Of a stretch of DNA of 64,000 nucleotides, positions 45,223 to 55,319 are shown piece by piece (the stretch's first letter is position 1; every line of letters begins with the position of its first letter). Below the pieces are notes generated by a model. It was not told where the DNA came from. It did no database searches and saw only the letters and a list, made by a program, of their open reading frames with translations. The translations under genes were made by a program, and so were the position numbers. The stretch spans positions 5,828,001-5,892,000 of the forward strand of contig CM066287.1 in the NCBI GenBank assembly GCA_033816765.1. Direction: 5' to 3'. The stretch is from Nothopassalora personata. Lineage: Eukaryota; Ascomycota; Dothideomycetes; Mycosphaerellales; Mycosphaerellaceae.

Positions 45223-45736
45223 TCAACATACACTCAACAATGCTGCGACACCAAGCATTGCCACCATGCCCGGAGCTCCAATACCAACGTCGTGAGCAGC
45301 TGTGTTGTTTGGCAGAAATGTCGCTGGAGAGTATGGCGGCGTGGGCAGGAGTGTGGCATTGACGGACGCTGCTGTTGGCCGGACAGGAAGTGTGCCGTTG
45401 GCCTTGTAATGCGGATTCGATGCTTCTTCGACTCCACATATTGAGACCAGGTGGTACCGGTCTGGCGTACTCTCGTCAGGACTGCCGTTGGTCGTGTTAC
45501 GATATAAAGGTGCCTCTTTGGTGCATTCTGCGCGAAGGCAGTCGATCAGGACTGGAAGAGTGTCCGCGGTGCATGGGATAGTTGCTCTTGAGGTGCAAGT
45601 TTCCTGAACACGTTAGTGGTGGTTGGCACATTTTAACGTAAATTCGTACCAAGCAAGCATCGTATCCGACGATGACCGATGCGGTAGCCATGCTTGCGGC
45701 CATGGAGAGGGCATAGAACGCCCTTCTCAACGCCAT
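45223..45736 (-). CDS. Small cysteine-rich GPI-type cell surface protein
   Basis: Two exons on the minus strand, 45736..45650 and 45603..45223; the 46-bp intron has GTACGA, CTAAC and CAG and closes in phase, giving 155 aa. The N-terminus is a signal peptide (MALRRAFYALSMAASMATAS). Six cysteines lie in the first half of the mature protein, in the order CLETC, IPC, DCLRAEC and ISICG. Several NxS/T sequons follow, then a Pro/Thr-rich segment and a hydrophobic C-terminal tail (VAMLGVAALLSVC) preceded by small residues, as in GPI-anchor signals. The cysteine pattern is reminiscent of, but does not match, the eight-cysteine CFEM motif. The exons are too short to stand out as open frames. No homologue recognised; a wall-bound or secreted role is inferred. 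Confidence 0.7.
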
Positions 45737-46828
45737 ATTGGATCTTGTTCTCTTGTTTGCGGTTGTCGACGGGAATTGATATCAGCTTATTCGATCAAAC
45801 GATGGGCTGTTGCTGTTGTCTTCAAAAGGGAGCATGAGAGGATCACTGCAGTCAGAACTTGCCTCTGTCAACACGACACGACTGCCGTCGTCTTGGGCGA
45901 CCACGAATCTTCTGTGGTCGTACTCGCCATGGGTAGCAACGTGGCTGGTCGCACATGGCAAGCTGAACTCGCCTTCAGCGGTACTGCTAGCCAACATGTC
46001 GCAGGCGCATAGCATCGTAGCTACGACCATGTGGTCCTTGACCTACCATAGTGAGCGAGCAATGTTCACCGATGTCGTCAGGAGAGTGAAGCCTTCTTCG
46101 AGCAAGGAGCAGCGCAGCAAAGCATAACGGCCGAGCTGGGCTGAATTCCTTGTCTAAACCAAAAGCGCTTAAGCTCGCTGAGATGGAGGCGCCACCATCT
46201 TAGCTCCTTCCTTCCACCGCCAACCTCTCTCTTCTTGTCTCTCTCACATCAACGACTGTCTAGGCAACTAACAATGCTTGTTCCACCACTACGTTTCACA
46301 CATAGACTCCATGTCGCACCGCCAGCCCATTCTCGAGTACGTCGCCACGTTGAGCGACGGCATCGTCGGTCCGCAGAGAACGGCGCTTAACTCAGCGCTT
46401 CCAGCAGAGGCCTAAGCCAGCATCGATTGGTGCTGCAAAGACGACAGAAATCCTCATCAGAACACTCTCCATATTTCGAGCCCGTCCCACTTGGTTTCGA
46501 GGAAACGCACCGACTCCAGTTCCACGTAGTATCGTAGCAGCATAATTGCTCACGCGGCTCCGCGATAGAGTCTACAGACCAATGAGACAGCTCGTTGCAA
46601 CCTGCTTTGTGCCATCGTCTCGGCAGGCTGGTCTTGATATCGAGTCCATGTTCTCTTTCCTCCGACTTGCAGTCTCTACTGTAACATTCGACACGGCCGA
46701 CTTTCTTTTGTAGCAGCACTTGCTTTCCTTTTCCTTAGTTACGATTTTCCTTGGGCGCGTGTCTTGTTTGCAGTTCTTGACCACGAGGCGCTGGCGCCAT
46801 TTACACACGCACGTACAGCTTTCGAGCC
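45737..46828. other. Divergent intergenic region (1.1 kb)
   Basis: Lies between the small surface protein gene (minus) and the large glycoprotein gene (plus). A 34-codon frame starting at the ATG at 46311 could be an upstream ORF in the leader of the latter; otherwise no gene is seen. 46200-46260 is pyrimidine-rich. Confidence 0.5.
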
Positions 46829-49800
46829 ATGCACACATTCGGCAGCAACCGGCGGAAGTCGTCTCAGCGCAACAAACGATCTCGACCTTTCGGAAAGCTT
46901 ACCATAGACACCAAATGCGCGAGCCGGGGCAGGGCCTTTCCATATGAATCTCGCGTTCCAGGATTGAGCTTTGTCAGCTTTGAAGAGTCTAAGGCTCGCA
47001 AGAATGCCAGTGTAGGCAGTGGTAGCCTCAGGCAACAGCTCGAGAGCCATACTCCCATCCATCCTGGTCCAAAGCGAACGCTGCCGGCACCAGCTGCGCA
47101 GCTGGCTCCTGCGGTCTCGGGAGCTCCCGCCAACGACAACCGTGCTGCTTTCCAAGACAATGGTCTCTCGCGACAGGACTCGCTGGCAGTACCACTGAAC
47201 AAACGCATCAAGGGCTTGCGACCTTCACCACTCGATCTCAACAACGATGTGTCACCTTCTGATCAAGCTATCACCATCGGCATAGCGCTCTCGCCTTCGA
47301 CGCTCTCGAACCACACTAAAACACCAAACTCTCCGATCCTTCGTCGTTCGCCAGACGCATGTCCGGTCATTGTCATTACGCCAGCGAAAGCAAAATTTTC
47401 GCCCGATGTACTGGCGCACAAGGCTCAGCATCGTCCCGCATCAAGCGTCTACTCAAGATATACCAATTGTATGCCAAGGTCGTTGAGAAGAAATCATGCT
47501 CCACCAGTCCCTCCGCTCCCATCGTTCGCCAACACCAAGGCCCAGAAGTCTTGGTTCTCGGATTTCAGCAGAGACTCTGCGATCACCTCGTTCGAAGAGG
47601 ACCTACCCTCAGCTCGGTCCCGCCAAGCACCAGCATCGACTGAGGATGACGCGGTGCACGCGGATGACGGTGTTCGACAGTCGACCTTGTCTGCGTCTGC
47701 ACTTCCAACACCACGACGCAGCAAAGGGTGGTGGAATGTGATAACCTCGCCTTTCTCTGCAAAGTCAGCAACGACACCTTTCTGGAAATCACCTTTTCCG
47801 AGAGAGCAAAGCGAAGATGCCGTCCCAATACTCGGAGAAGCTGGTACCATGGGAAACTCCCACGATGGAGTCATCTTCACCAATAGAAGTTGTGACGACG
47901 ATGAGCTGCGCTCAGCTCCAGCCGTTGGTCCCGATGCACTTACACTGAATGAATCGAAGCCGCTGCCGAAACGAGCTGATACCGCTCCTGGAGCACTTGA
48001 TTTGAATGCAGCGAAAGTCAACATCTATAGAATACCGAGTTCTGGCGATGCCGCAGCATACTACAATCCGAACAGACACTTCCCCAGTCTATGTGGCCAT
48101 GGTACATCGAGAGCTATGGTCGCGAGCGATGAAGACGGCTGGAGCCCGTCTCAGAGGGTTTTTATGCCTGAGCGTGATAGAAAAAGCCTATCTACAGCGA
48201 GAACATCCGTGCAATGCAACGAGGCAGGGCGACAAGGGGATGTTGAAGACAAAGAAGTTGGGGAGATGTCGGATAGCGCATCATCTCCTCCTGTTGCACC
48301 GCGGGGCATCGTAGCAGGACCGACCATATTCTCGACTCCATCCGAGGACGAACTGCAAAGCGCCGGCCTCTCGCGGGCCTTCCCGGAGCGCGGTCTTACG
48401 GAAGCCACAATGACATCGCAGTTCTCTCCATTATCTGCCACGCCAATCGTTCAGAATGCCCAGATGGCACGATTTGCTGGACCTCAAACCGCCTTCGGCG
48501 AGCAGAAGCAGGTTCAGGTCGAGCAGCAGGCACCGACACCATCTCATTATGGCCTCGGATTCGCGACCATGGGTGCTGCTACCATTGATCACGACTATCA
48601 GCAAACGACAAGTCGTGGTCAGATTGACACCGAGAAGCAAGTACCTCGCCCTGTGCACGTCAGGCAAGACTCCTATGGCCTTGGCATATCTGACGCAGAA
48701 AGTGATTTGTGGCCTCCACCACAGCCACTAAGCGAGAAGCCACGACTTGGAACGGATCGCTTCGGGCAACTCACGGTGCGTAGCTTCGACATGGACAAAC
48801 CAGCACGACCATGGTATCGCCGCTTCTTTTGGCTTCTGGCAGCAGGTACATCTGCACTGCTTCTTCTGCTGATTGTACTTCTGGTGGTGTTCATCCCGCA
48901 ACGCCACCACGACATGTCAGTCCAGGCATCATGGGTCAATCTGACCGGCTTCCCTTCGATGCCTGTTGGTGTCGGCACTGTCATCGGTCCCAAGAAGACT
49001 CAATCGAGGGATACCTGCGTGGCTCCCAGCAACATGTGGAGCTGTGCACCGCCGGGTCAAGCAGAATCAAGCACGCCCAACTTTCGGTTTGAGATCAGGT
49101 TCCGCAATGGTACGCTTCCGAAAAACGAGACTATGGTTGCAGCCGCTGGCGCATCCACCACCAAGCGATGGCAGGACTCAAGCGCACTACACAAGTCCGT
49201 CGAGAGAAGCTTATGGTCTGACTACCTCTACTCAGCATCTCCCTCAGCGCCGTCGCAGAAAGACCAGGGCTTTCTGGGTCAGTACGCCGACAACACGAGC
49301 GAGCCATACAATGGCGAAGAGACTCCCTTCTACATGTCGTTTCTCGATGCGGAGGCGCTAACGTCGGCTACCTCCAAGCTACGGACCAGAGGTGAAAGCT
49401 TCAGCTATCCTTACCCCACTGCCTCTGATGAAGGCAAGACCAACGCTTCCACAGCAACAGCAGATGACATCCCAAGAGCCGCGAAGCTGGACAATGGCAA
49501 ACCAGTCGCTCAAACCCTGTACCCCTACGCAACAGCACAACCTCTCCGTCTCTTCGATCGAGGTAAAGACACCGAGCACTACGGCTTCTACACCTACTTC
49601 GACCGCTCAATCTACACCACCGGCCTGGCCACGAACACTTCCAGCAACGAAACCTTCACCAGCAACGTCGCCTTAGAAAACGCCTCAGCCGTCTGTACCT
49701 TCTCCCAAACACGCCTCTTAGTCCAAATCTGGACCCGCAAGAACCTTACCCGTTCCCTCGACGCACCAGCTTCAATCACATCGGCCGCCAACTCCAGCGC

Positions 49801-50134
49801 CGACACCATGACAGCACCCGGCTCATTTCCCTACGCCGTGACCATCACCCTGGACCGACACGGCGGCAGCGCAGCCAGAAAGGGCGTGTACTGCTACGGT
49901 CTGGGCTCCGAGCACCGCATCGTGGACTCTGCCAAGATCTGGCTCGCAGAGGACCGCGCGGCCGGGGGCACAATCGTCAATGCGGCCAAGGTGCCAAGTT
50001 CAAACAGCACGAGCACGACCTCCAACGCGAGCTCGAGCTCGAAACGATCCGGCCACACAACAGAGACTGTGTACAGCGGGATTGACGGCGGTACAGGAGG
50101 TTGCGGATGCGGTTGGGAAAATTGGGGACGATAG
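46829..50134 (+). CDS. Large single-pass membrane glycoprotein
   Basis: Single exon of 1101 aa. Residues 1 to about 655 are disordered, Ser/Pro-rich and probably cytoplasmic. One transmembrane helix follows (about 666-688, FFWLLAAGTSALLLLLIVLLVVFI) preceded by basic residues. The C-terminal extracellular part contains GFPSMPVGVGTVIGPKK, DTCVAPSNMWSCAPPG and PNFRFEIRFRNGT. It has many N-glycosylation sequons, the repeated segment type ATAQPLRLFDRGKDTEHYGFYTYFDRSIY, and a Gly/Cys-rich end (GGCGCGWENWGR). This is a conserved ascomycete protein sometimes annotated as glycoprotease family; no protease motif is visible here. A cell-surface or wall role is inferred from topology only. Confidence 0.85.
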   Translation: MHTFGSNRRKSSQRNKRSRPFGKLTIDTKCASRGRAFPYESRVPGLSFVSFEESKARKNASVGSGSLRQQLESHTPIHPGPKRTLPAPAAQLAPAVSGAPANDNRAAFQDNGLSRQDSLAVPLNKRIKGLRPSPLDLNNDVSPSDQAITIGIALSPSTLSNHTKTPNSPILRRSPDACPVIVITPAKAKFSPDVLAHKAQHRPASSVYSRYTNCMPRSLRRNHAPPVPPLPSFANTKAQKSWFSDFSRDSAITSFEEDLPSARSRQAPASTEDDAVHADDGVRQSTLSASALPTPRRSKGWWNVITSPFSAKSATTPFWKSPFPREQSEDAVPILGEAGTMGNSHDGVIFTNRSCDDDELRSAPAVGPDALTLNESKPLPKRADTAPGALDLNAAKVNIYRIPSSGDAAAYYNPNRHFPSLCGHGTSRAMVASDEDGWSPSQRVFMPERDRKSLSTARTSVQCNEAGRQGDVEDKEVGEMSDSASSPPVAPRGIVAGPTIFSTPSEDELQSAGLSRAFPERGLTEATMTSQFSPLSATPIVQNAQMARFAGPQTAFGEQKQVQVEQQAPTPSHYGLGFATMGAATIDHDYQQTTSRGQIDTEKQVPRPVHVRQDSYGLGISDAESDLWPPPQPLSEKPRLGTDRFGQLTVRSFDMDKPARPWYRRFFWLLAAGTSALLLLLIVLLVVFIPQRHHDMSVQASWVNLTGFPSMPVGVGTVIGPKKTQSRDTCVAPSNMWSCAPPGQAESSTPNFRFEIRFRNGTLPKNETMVAAAGASTTKRWQDSSALHKSVERSLWSDYLYSASPSAPSQKDQGFLGQYADNTSEPYNGEETPFYMSFLDAEALTSATSKLRTRGESFSYPYPTASDEGKTNASTATADDIPRAAKLDNGKPVAQTLYPYATAQPLRLFDRGKDTEHYGFYTYFDRSIYTTGLATNTSSNETFTSNVALENASAVCTFSQTRLLVQIWTRKNLTRSLDAPASITSAANSSADTMTAPGSFPYAVTITLDRHGGSAARKGVYCYGLGSEHRIVDSAKIWLAEDRAAGGTIVNAAKVPSSNSTSTTSNASSSSKRSGHTTETVYSGIDGGTGGCGCGWENWGR

Positions 50135-50333
50135 ACGAGATAAGAATAGATGAGGAGAGAAGAATAGACTTGATCGTGGTGTCTCTCGGTCGTTAGCTTT
50201 TAATCATAATTATGGATACTATCTTGTTCCATGTATGTGTGTGTATGCCATCCCCCAATGGATTCTGCCCCATATCGCCACGCCGTGAGTAAGAGGCGCT
50301 CGACCCAAAATGGCTGTGGAGCCGGGGATGTGG

Positions 50334-50373
<40 letters not shown>

Positions 50374-50406
50374 CAGGAGGAAATCAACGAAACCGAAATG
50401 CGTGTG
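50135..50406. other. Convergent 3' region with microsatellite
   Basis: Separates the stop codons of the glycoprotein gene and the bZIP gene. Contains the (GAT)13 tract. Confidence 0.6.
50335..50373. repeat. (GAT)13 microsatellite
   Basis: Thirteen perfect GAT units, 34 bp downstream of the bZIP gene's stop codon as read on the plus strand, so likely in its 3' UTR. Confidence 0.95.
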
Positions 50407-51886
50407 TCATTCATGAGCCTTGATCTGTTGTGCTGCCATTGCCTGACCGAGAGCCGGAACTGCCGCACTGTCCTTCTCAGCGAAGAGAGTGTCGAGGGCG
50501 TCGTGGACTTCGAATTCTTCGAGCACGGCGCCGAAGCTAAGAGAGTAGTTAGTATTCATCAGTGACGGGAGTCAACCCAAAACAACCCAAAAAAAAGATC
50601 GAGGTTGCACGTACCCATAGCACCTAACCTTGGCCGCCAGGTTTTGCTTAACAAGTTCAATATCCCTCGCCTCAAGCTGCCCGACCCTTGCATGCCGAAA
50701 AATCATCGACCACGCCATGACCGGAGTAATCTCACCTTCCCGATCCAGCGGCAAGCGCGAGCTCAACTGCATCAACTTCGTAAGCGCACCGTTATCAATA
50801 CCGACCGGCATCTGATGAGGATAAATCTCAGCCGGCTTCTCCTTCAAATGAGAGTAGGGGGGCGCCGTCTGCATCAGCGCATGTCCGGACATGTGCTCGT
50901 GCTCGGCGTCGTCAGGGTTCTCCATCGGGTGATGGATCGTCTGGCCCTCTTGGTTGTGGGATCGCACCATGAGGTACTGCATGTGGTCCATGCAAGGGCG
51001 CTCGAGCCTGTAAGAAGAGAAGTGAGCGTCAGCCGAAACGAACTTGTGTGCCGCCTAGGACCTACCAAGGCATCATGGCGGGAGAGTGACTAGTGCGGTG
51101 GTGGCGACGGATAGGGACCTGGTATTGCGATGGGGTTGCCTTGGGAGTCGTACGTCAGGACAAAGTCGATGCCTATGCTATCGTAGTCGAGTCTGTTTGA
51201 TGGTATTTGTGCCATGCTGCGCATGTGATTTGCCTGCACTGTGACCATGTTTTGCGCGTGCGCGGACATTGCTGGTGGTGGCGGGCTGAAGCCGGTACTG
51301 TCGGATCCGATCTGGTAGCTGCCAGATATGCTGCCACTTGAACTGGGACCGTAGCCGCTGTTCTCGCGCGAAAACTTGATGGGTGATTGGCCAAAGTCAT
51401 ACGAGATGCCATGTTGTGCGAGTAGCTCCTTAAGACGTCGGTTTTCCGCCAGCACTTCGTTCTTTTCCCGATTCGTCTCTGCGAAGACTTCTTTAAGGCG
51501 AAGGACCTCTTGCTCCAGAGCTTTGATGTACAGCTCTTTGCGCTCTCGATGTGTTCTGTCAGGATTAGCGGCGGCCTATACAAGAAGCCCGGCTAGATTT
51601 CATACCTTTGTGCTTGTCGATTGAGCTCTTGTCTTCTTGTCAAGGCGGGTTTGCTGTCTGGCTTGGGTCCACGGCGCTTTGGAGGCTGTCCGTCTCGAAG
51701 GAGGTCAGTACGGCTTGGCGCGTCAGGGAGATAGCGGAACTTACCTTTCGTCTGCTTCTTTTCCGGGTTCAAGTTCTTGAAGAAGTTGAGATTGCTCAAC
51801 GGACTTGCTTTACCACTGCTTGCTGATGATGGGCCTGCATGATATGCCATCATAACCGGCAACCTAGAGTCCGTCGGCACAGACAT
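50407..51886 (-). CDS. bZIP transcription factor
   Basis: Five exons on the minus strand: 51886..51745, 51693..51606, 51555..51154, 51007..50615, 50536..50407, giving 384 aa. The start is the first ATG (MSVPTDSRLP). Intron 1 (51 bp) is a multiple of three and open, but splicing gives the clean basic-region lead KDGQPPKRRGPKPDSKPALT. The basic region reads RRQELNRQAQRTHRERKELY (67-86, N-x2-AQ-x2-HR), followed by a leucine zipper (LEQEVLRLKEVFAETNREKNEVLAENRRLKEL, given by its heptads). The N-x2-AQ signature resembles the fungal Yap/AP-1-like group. Exon 3 to 4 uses a 146-bp intron (GTACGA..CAG), joining FVLT to LERPCMDHMQYL; this junction is the least certain. The C-terminal part (PVMAWSMIFRHARVGQLEARDIELVK) looks like a conserved helical domain. 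Targets unknown. Confidence 0.82.
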
Positions 51887-53328
51887 CGCTACTGTCAAGT
51901 CTCGTCTCAGAGCAGGATTTCTCTTGGTGTGACGCTTGATGTGGATTCTGTGCCTCAGAACTCGAAGTTGCGATTATGAAGGGCTATAGTCAGCCGTTGA
52001 TCGATCGTCTTGGCGGCTCTAGAAGTTTTGAAAGTGTAGCACTGTCCTCGGGTCATTGCGATACGACGCACGCGGATCTTATCGAAAACGAAATGATGGT
52101 GGGCATTGAGTTCAGGAGTCGTGTAGCAAGGTCATGGGCCATGTCGCGATTGTTTGCCAAGTAGTACCGACCGATCATGTGCAAGGCCGACAGACGTTGT
52201 GATTCGCACTGCGTCTGCACCCAGCGCCGGATTTTGATTGCCGGCAAGGGTGATAGATCGGTTCATCTGATTGCGCCCTCGGAAGATGCGGGAACGAAAT
52301 GAAGAGATCACATACCATAGCCAACATCATGGTCTCCTTGTGGCAAGCCATGCGGCATCGCGTGAGGGCCTGTCGAATAGGTCGCCATGGGGGGCGTGCG
52401 CGGCCAAGGCCAGAGGATGTGATGGTTTGTTTGCGGTCGCTAGTCCCGACGTTAGCGGCGTGGAATGGATGTGATTCGCGAGTATTCTTGAAAGTGTGAG
52501 TGAGTTGTGAGGCCATGCATGGATTTGTGAAATGCATCGAGAAGTTTAAGAAGCAATGCACAGTCGAGATTTCTCAAATCCTGATGTTCAGCAGACGAGC
52601 CTGATGGTTACTCGCGATGGCAACACAAAACGCACGAGTGACGAGGGGACAGGAGGTGGTAGAGGTGCAAAAGCGAATGAGGTAGCTGACCTTGGTGGTA
52701 CGCAGGAACCCGTTGCCCTGATCCCACGGCCGTGTTGGGCACGATCGAGCGTGTGTTGCTGTGTTGCTGTCGGCGGCTAATTTGGAATGGAAATGGTGCA
52801 GAGGCCGAGGCCGGCAGCGAGCAGTGTGGGTGGATTGCGTACTGTACTGTGTGTATGCTTCTGTGGATCAAGCACCGCGAGCCGGGTCGCTGGAGCGTCT
52901 GAAGTGCCGTTTCAGGTGGCTACGTCGTTCGTGCAGCACACGCTTTCCAAGAATATCGACGGCGAGGATGAGGCGAGGCGGAAGATGCTTCGAAGCTGCC
53001 GTGGCTGCTGTCGAGACGGCTACGTCGCACACAGCGCTACAGCACAGCAAGAATTGTCATGCGGTCGATCGGATGCTTATATTAGTTCTAGCTAAGGCAG
53101 AAACAGCAGGGCAGGGCCGCTGCAGCAGGCCTGGCGGGAGCTGTTCCACCGAGTGCCTCTGGTATAAGTTATCTGCAGGCGTGCCTCGCCTGCGTGCAGG
53201 AGGGCGCCCTATGCTATGTATGGACCGGTCACGCCGAGGGAGGAACACACGGCAGATGGGAGAGACAATAGACGGATTGTTTGCGAGACAAGATTGATTG
53301 TTGTTGTCTTGGGCCGCAAACACGGATA

Positions 53329-53351
53329 GGCCAGGCCAGGCCAGGCCAGGC
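53329..53351. repeat. (CCAGG)n tandem repeat
   Basis: Four perfect CCAGG units with partial units on both sides, in the upstream region of the acyltransferase gene. Confidence 0.9.
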
Positions 53352-53516
53352 GCCCAGGCCACACTTCCTGCCAAGCCTGCCTCTGCAATTGTGCGCCCGT
53401 CGAAAGCCTGGCCTGGTCGGCCCCACACCGCGTCTAGTCTACCCGAGCGAGGGAAGGACCGATGCGCGACATCGATCTGCTGGGGCGCACTATGATATCA
53501 GACTATGATGACTTAT

Positions 53517-53595
53517 GATGATGATGATGATGACGATGATGCTGATGAGGCTGATGAGGCTCTTGCTCCCGAGCACCACCACCACCACCACCACC
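53517..53595. repeat. GAT and CAC trinucleotide tracts
   Basis: A (GAT)8 tract with one GAC at 53517-53540 and a (CAC)7 tract at 53574-53595. Both are in frame with the downstream acyltransferase, so a start at 53505 would add a 47-residue poly-Asp/poly-His extension. Confidence 0.9.
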
Positions 53596-53645
53596 TGACA
53601 GCAGTCGAAACGCCAGACATACGCCGTGCCGCTGCCATAGCACAG

Positions 53646-54673
53646 ATGACGACCATGTTTGGCACTCCCTCGGCGCTATGCTTGGCACTTCGCTGTGCGG
53701 CCTTCACACTGCCTTGGCTGCTCTATCTGTTCATCGCCGACTTCCTGCTGTCCTGTCTGCTGCCTCTCTCCGCCGTCGCCCCAGACTTGGCATACAACCT
53801 CTCGTCGAACATCGCAGAGTCTGTGTGGCACGGGATACAGCTCATCTTCACGCGCATCAACCGCGCCAAGATCGTTGTGTCCGGCATCGATGCCTTGCCC
53901 CCCGGAGAGAGTGCCATCGTCGTTTCCAACCATGTACAATGGTGCGACTTCTACCTCATCCAGGAGCTCGCCAGTAGAAGTGGCATGCTTGGCAGATGTC
54001 GCTATTTTGCGAAAAGGCAGCTCAAATGGGTGCCGTTTCTGGGCTGGGGTCTATGGGCCATGGGCATGCCTTTGGTGAGCAGGAAGTGGACTCAGGATCA
54101 GCGGGAGATGGATCGAGTCTTCAATGGCATTTCGCGGCGTCGCTGGCCAGTTTGTGAGACTCCCCTCAGTCATGTCTAACGACTGAGTATATCGATGAGG
54201 TCGCTAAACGTGCTGCAGGGCTCATCTCGTACAGTGAAGCCACAAGAATCACGGCCTCAAAACGAGCGGCTGCCGAAACGTGGTGCAAGGACAACGACAA
54301 GCCTCTGGGTAAGCACGTACTCTATCCACGGACTAAAGGTTTCATCGCCTGTGTGCAAAAGCTGCGTCAGACACCTCATGTCAAGGCGGTGTACGATGTG
54401 ACGATTGCGTACGCCAAAGATGGCCAACTGTTCCAGGTGCCGCCTACCTTTGGACAAACGCTATATCAACCTCAACTCGACCGTACCTGGACCTTCTATG
54501 TTCATGTCGACCGATATGAGCTTGCCAATTTGCCATCTGGGGATGACCAGCTCGCGCAATGGCTCGAACGTCGATGGCTCGATAAAGGTGATCGCCTAGA
54601 GGTGCTCAAGCAACAACTTTCCAGGAGAGAGCCATGGAAAGGCGATATGCTGTCTACAAGTAAGCTGGAATGA
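53646..54673 (+). CDS. PlsC-type lysophospholipid acyltransferase
   Basis: Two exons, 53646..54153 and 54219..54673; the 65-bp intron has GTGAGA and CTGCAG and closes in phase, giving 320 aa. The start at 53646 (MTTMFGTPSA) was preferred over 53505 because the extra residues are translated microsatellite. Two hydrophobic stretches occur near residues 17-48. Acyltransferase block I is NHVQWCDFY (His96-x4-Asp101) and block III is YSEATRIT (Glu176, Arg179). Other family segments are RYFAKRQLKWVPFLGWG, RKWTQDQREMDRV and LYPRTKGFIACVQKLR. It resembles the LCLAT1/AGPAT and yeast Cst26 group, which transfer acyl chains to lysophospholipids at the ER. A GTAAG near 54661 could lead to a further exon, so the last nine residues are less certain. 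Confidence 0.88.
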
Positions 54674-55319
54674 CCCCACGCTCCGCGGCACGGTCTTCCT
54701 CCGTTCTGTTGGTTGGTGTCAGCCTATCACTACACCTCGACACATGAACATGTCATCGGAAATTTAAGCATCCCCCACGTCGCTTGGGCTACGGCCGTGC
54801 CTGTATGACACTTCCAGGATCTAAGCCTTCATACGACGTCAACGGTCGTGCCAAGCACAAGGCATGCACATGACGGTAATTAGAACGTGATTCGCACAAG
54901 GCGGCGGTACCGTAAGTCGGAGGGCACAGCTCAACATGAATCATTTCACTTGCCGGCGGTGGGCGGAACATTACGGTATCGCGGCACTTCACTGGATCTA
55001 CTTGAGCTGTACAGTCACGACTGCCTTCGCGACAGTGCATAGAAGCTTGTGTGGTCGTTTGAATGCCTCTTTAATGACAGACTCGCATTACGGGCTGCTT
55101 TCGAACAGCTGAACTAGCTCAAGTTCCCCAAAAACAGTTTGCGGATGGCTTACGGCCGACTGCACTCCAATATGCAATCATGATCATTCTCGTACAACGA
55201 CACAGTCGTCACGATCCTTTTCAAGACAAGAAAAAGCATGTCTCTGGCCCTCTTCAATATTGAGATATATATGTTCATGTTCTCCATTCTACTTATGGCC
55301 TACCACTTACACTGACGAG
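54674..55319. other. Intergenic region
   Basis: No gene recognised between the acyltransferase and the P450 pseudogene. Confidence 0.5.

Larger units (their letters stand above)
51887..53645. other. Divergent intergenic region (1.8 kb)
   Basis: Lies between the bZIP gene (minus) and the acyltransferase gene (plus). No gene recognised. It holds a CCAGG tandem repeat and GAT/CAC tracts near the acyltransferase start. Confidence 0.55.

Noticed and set aside
45650..45736. CFEM domain assignment for the small surface protein
   Set aside because: Only six cysteines in the block and the spacing does not match the eight-cysteine CFEM consensus.
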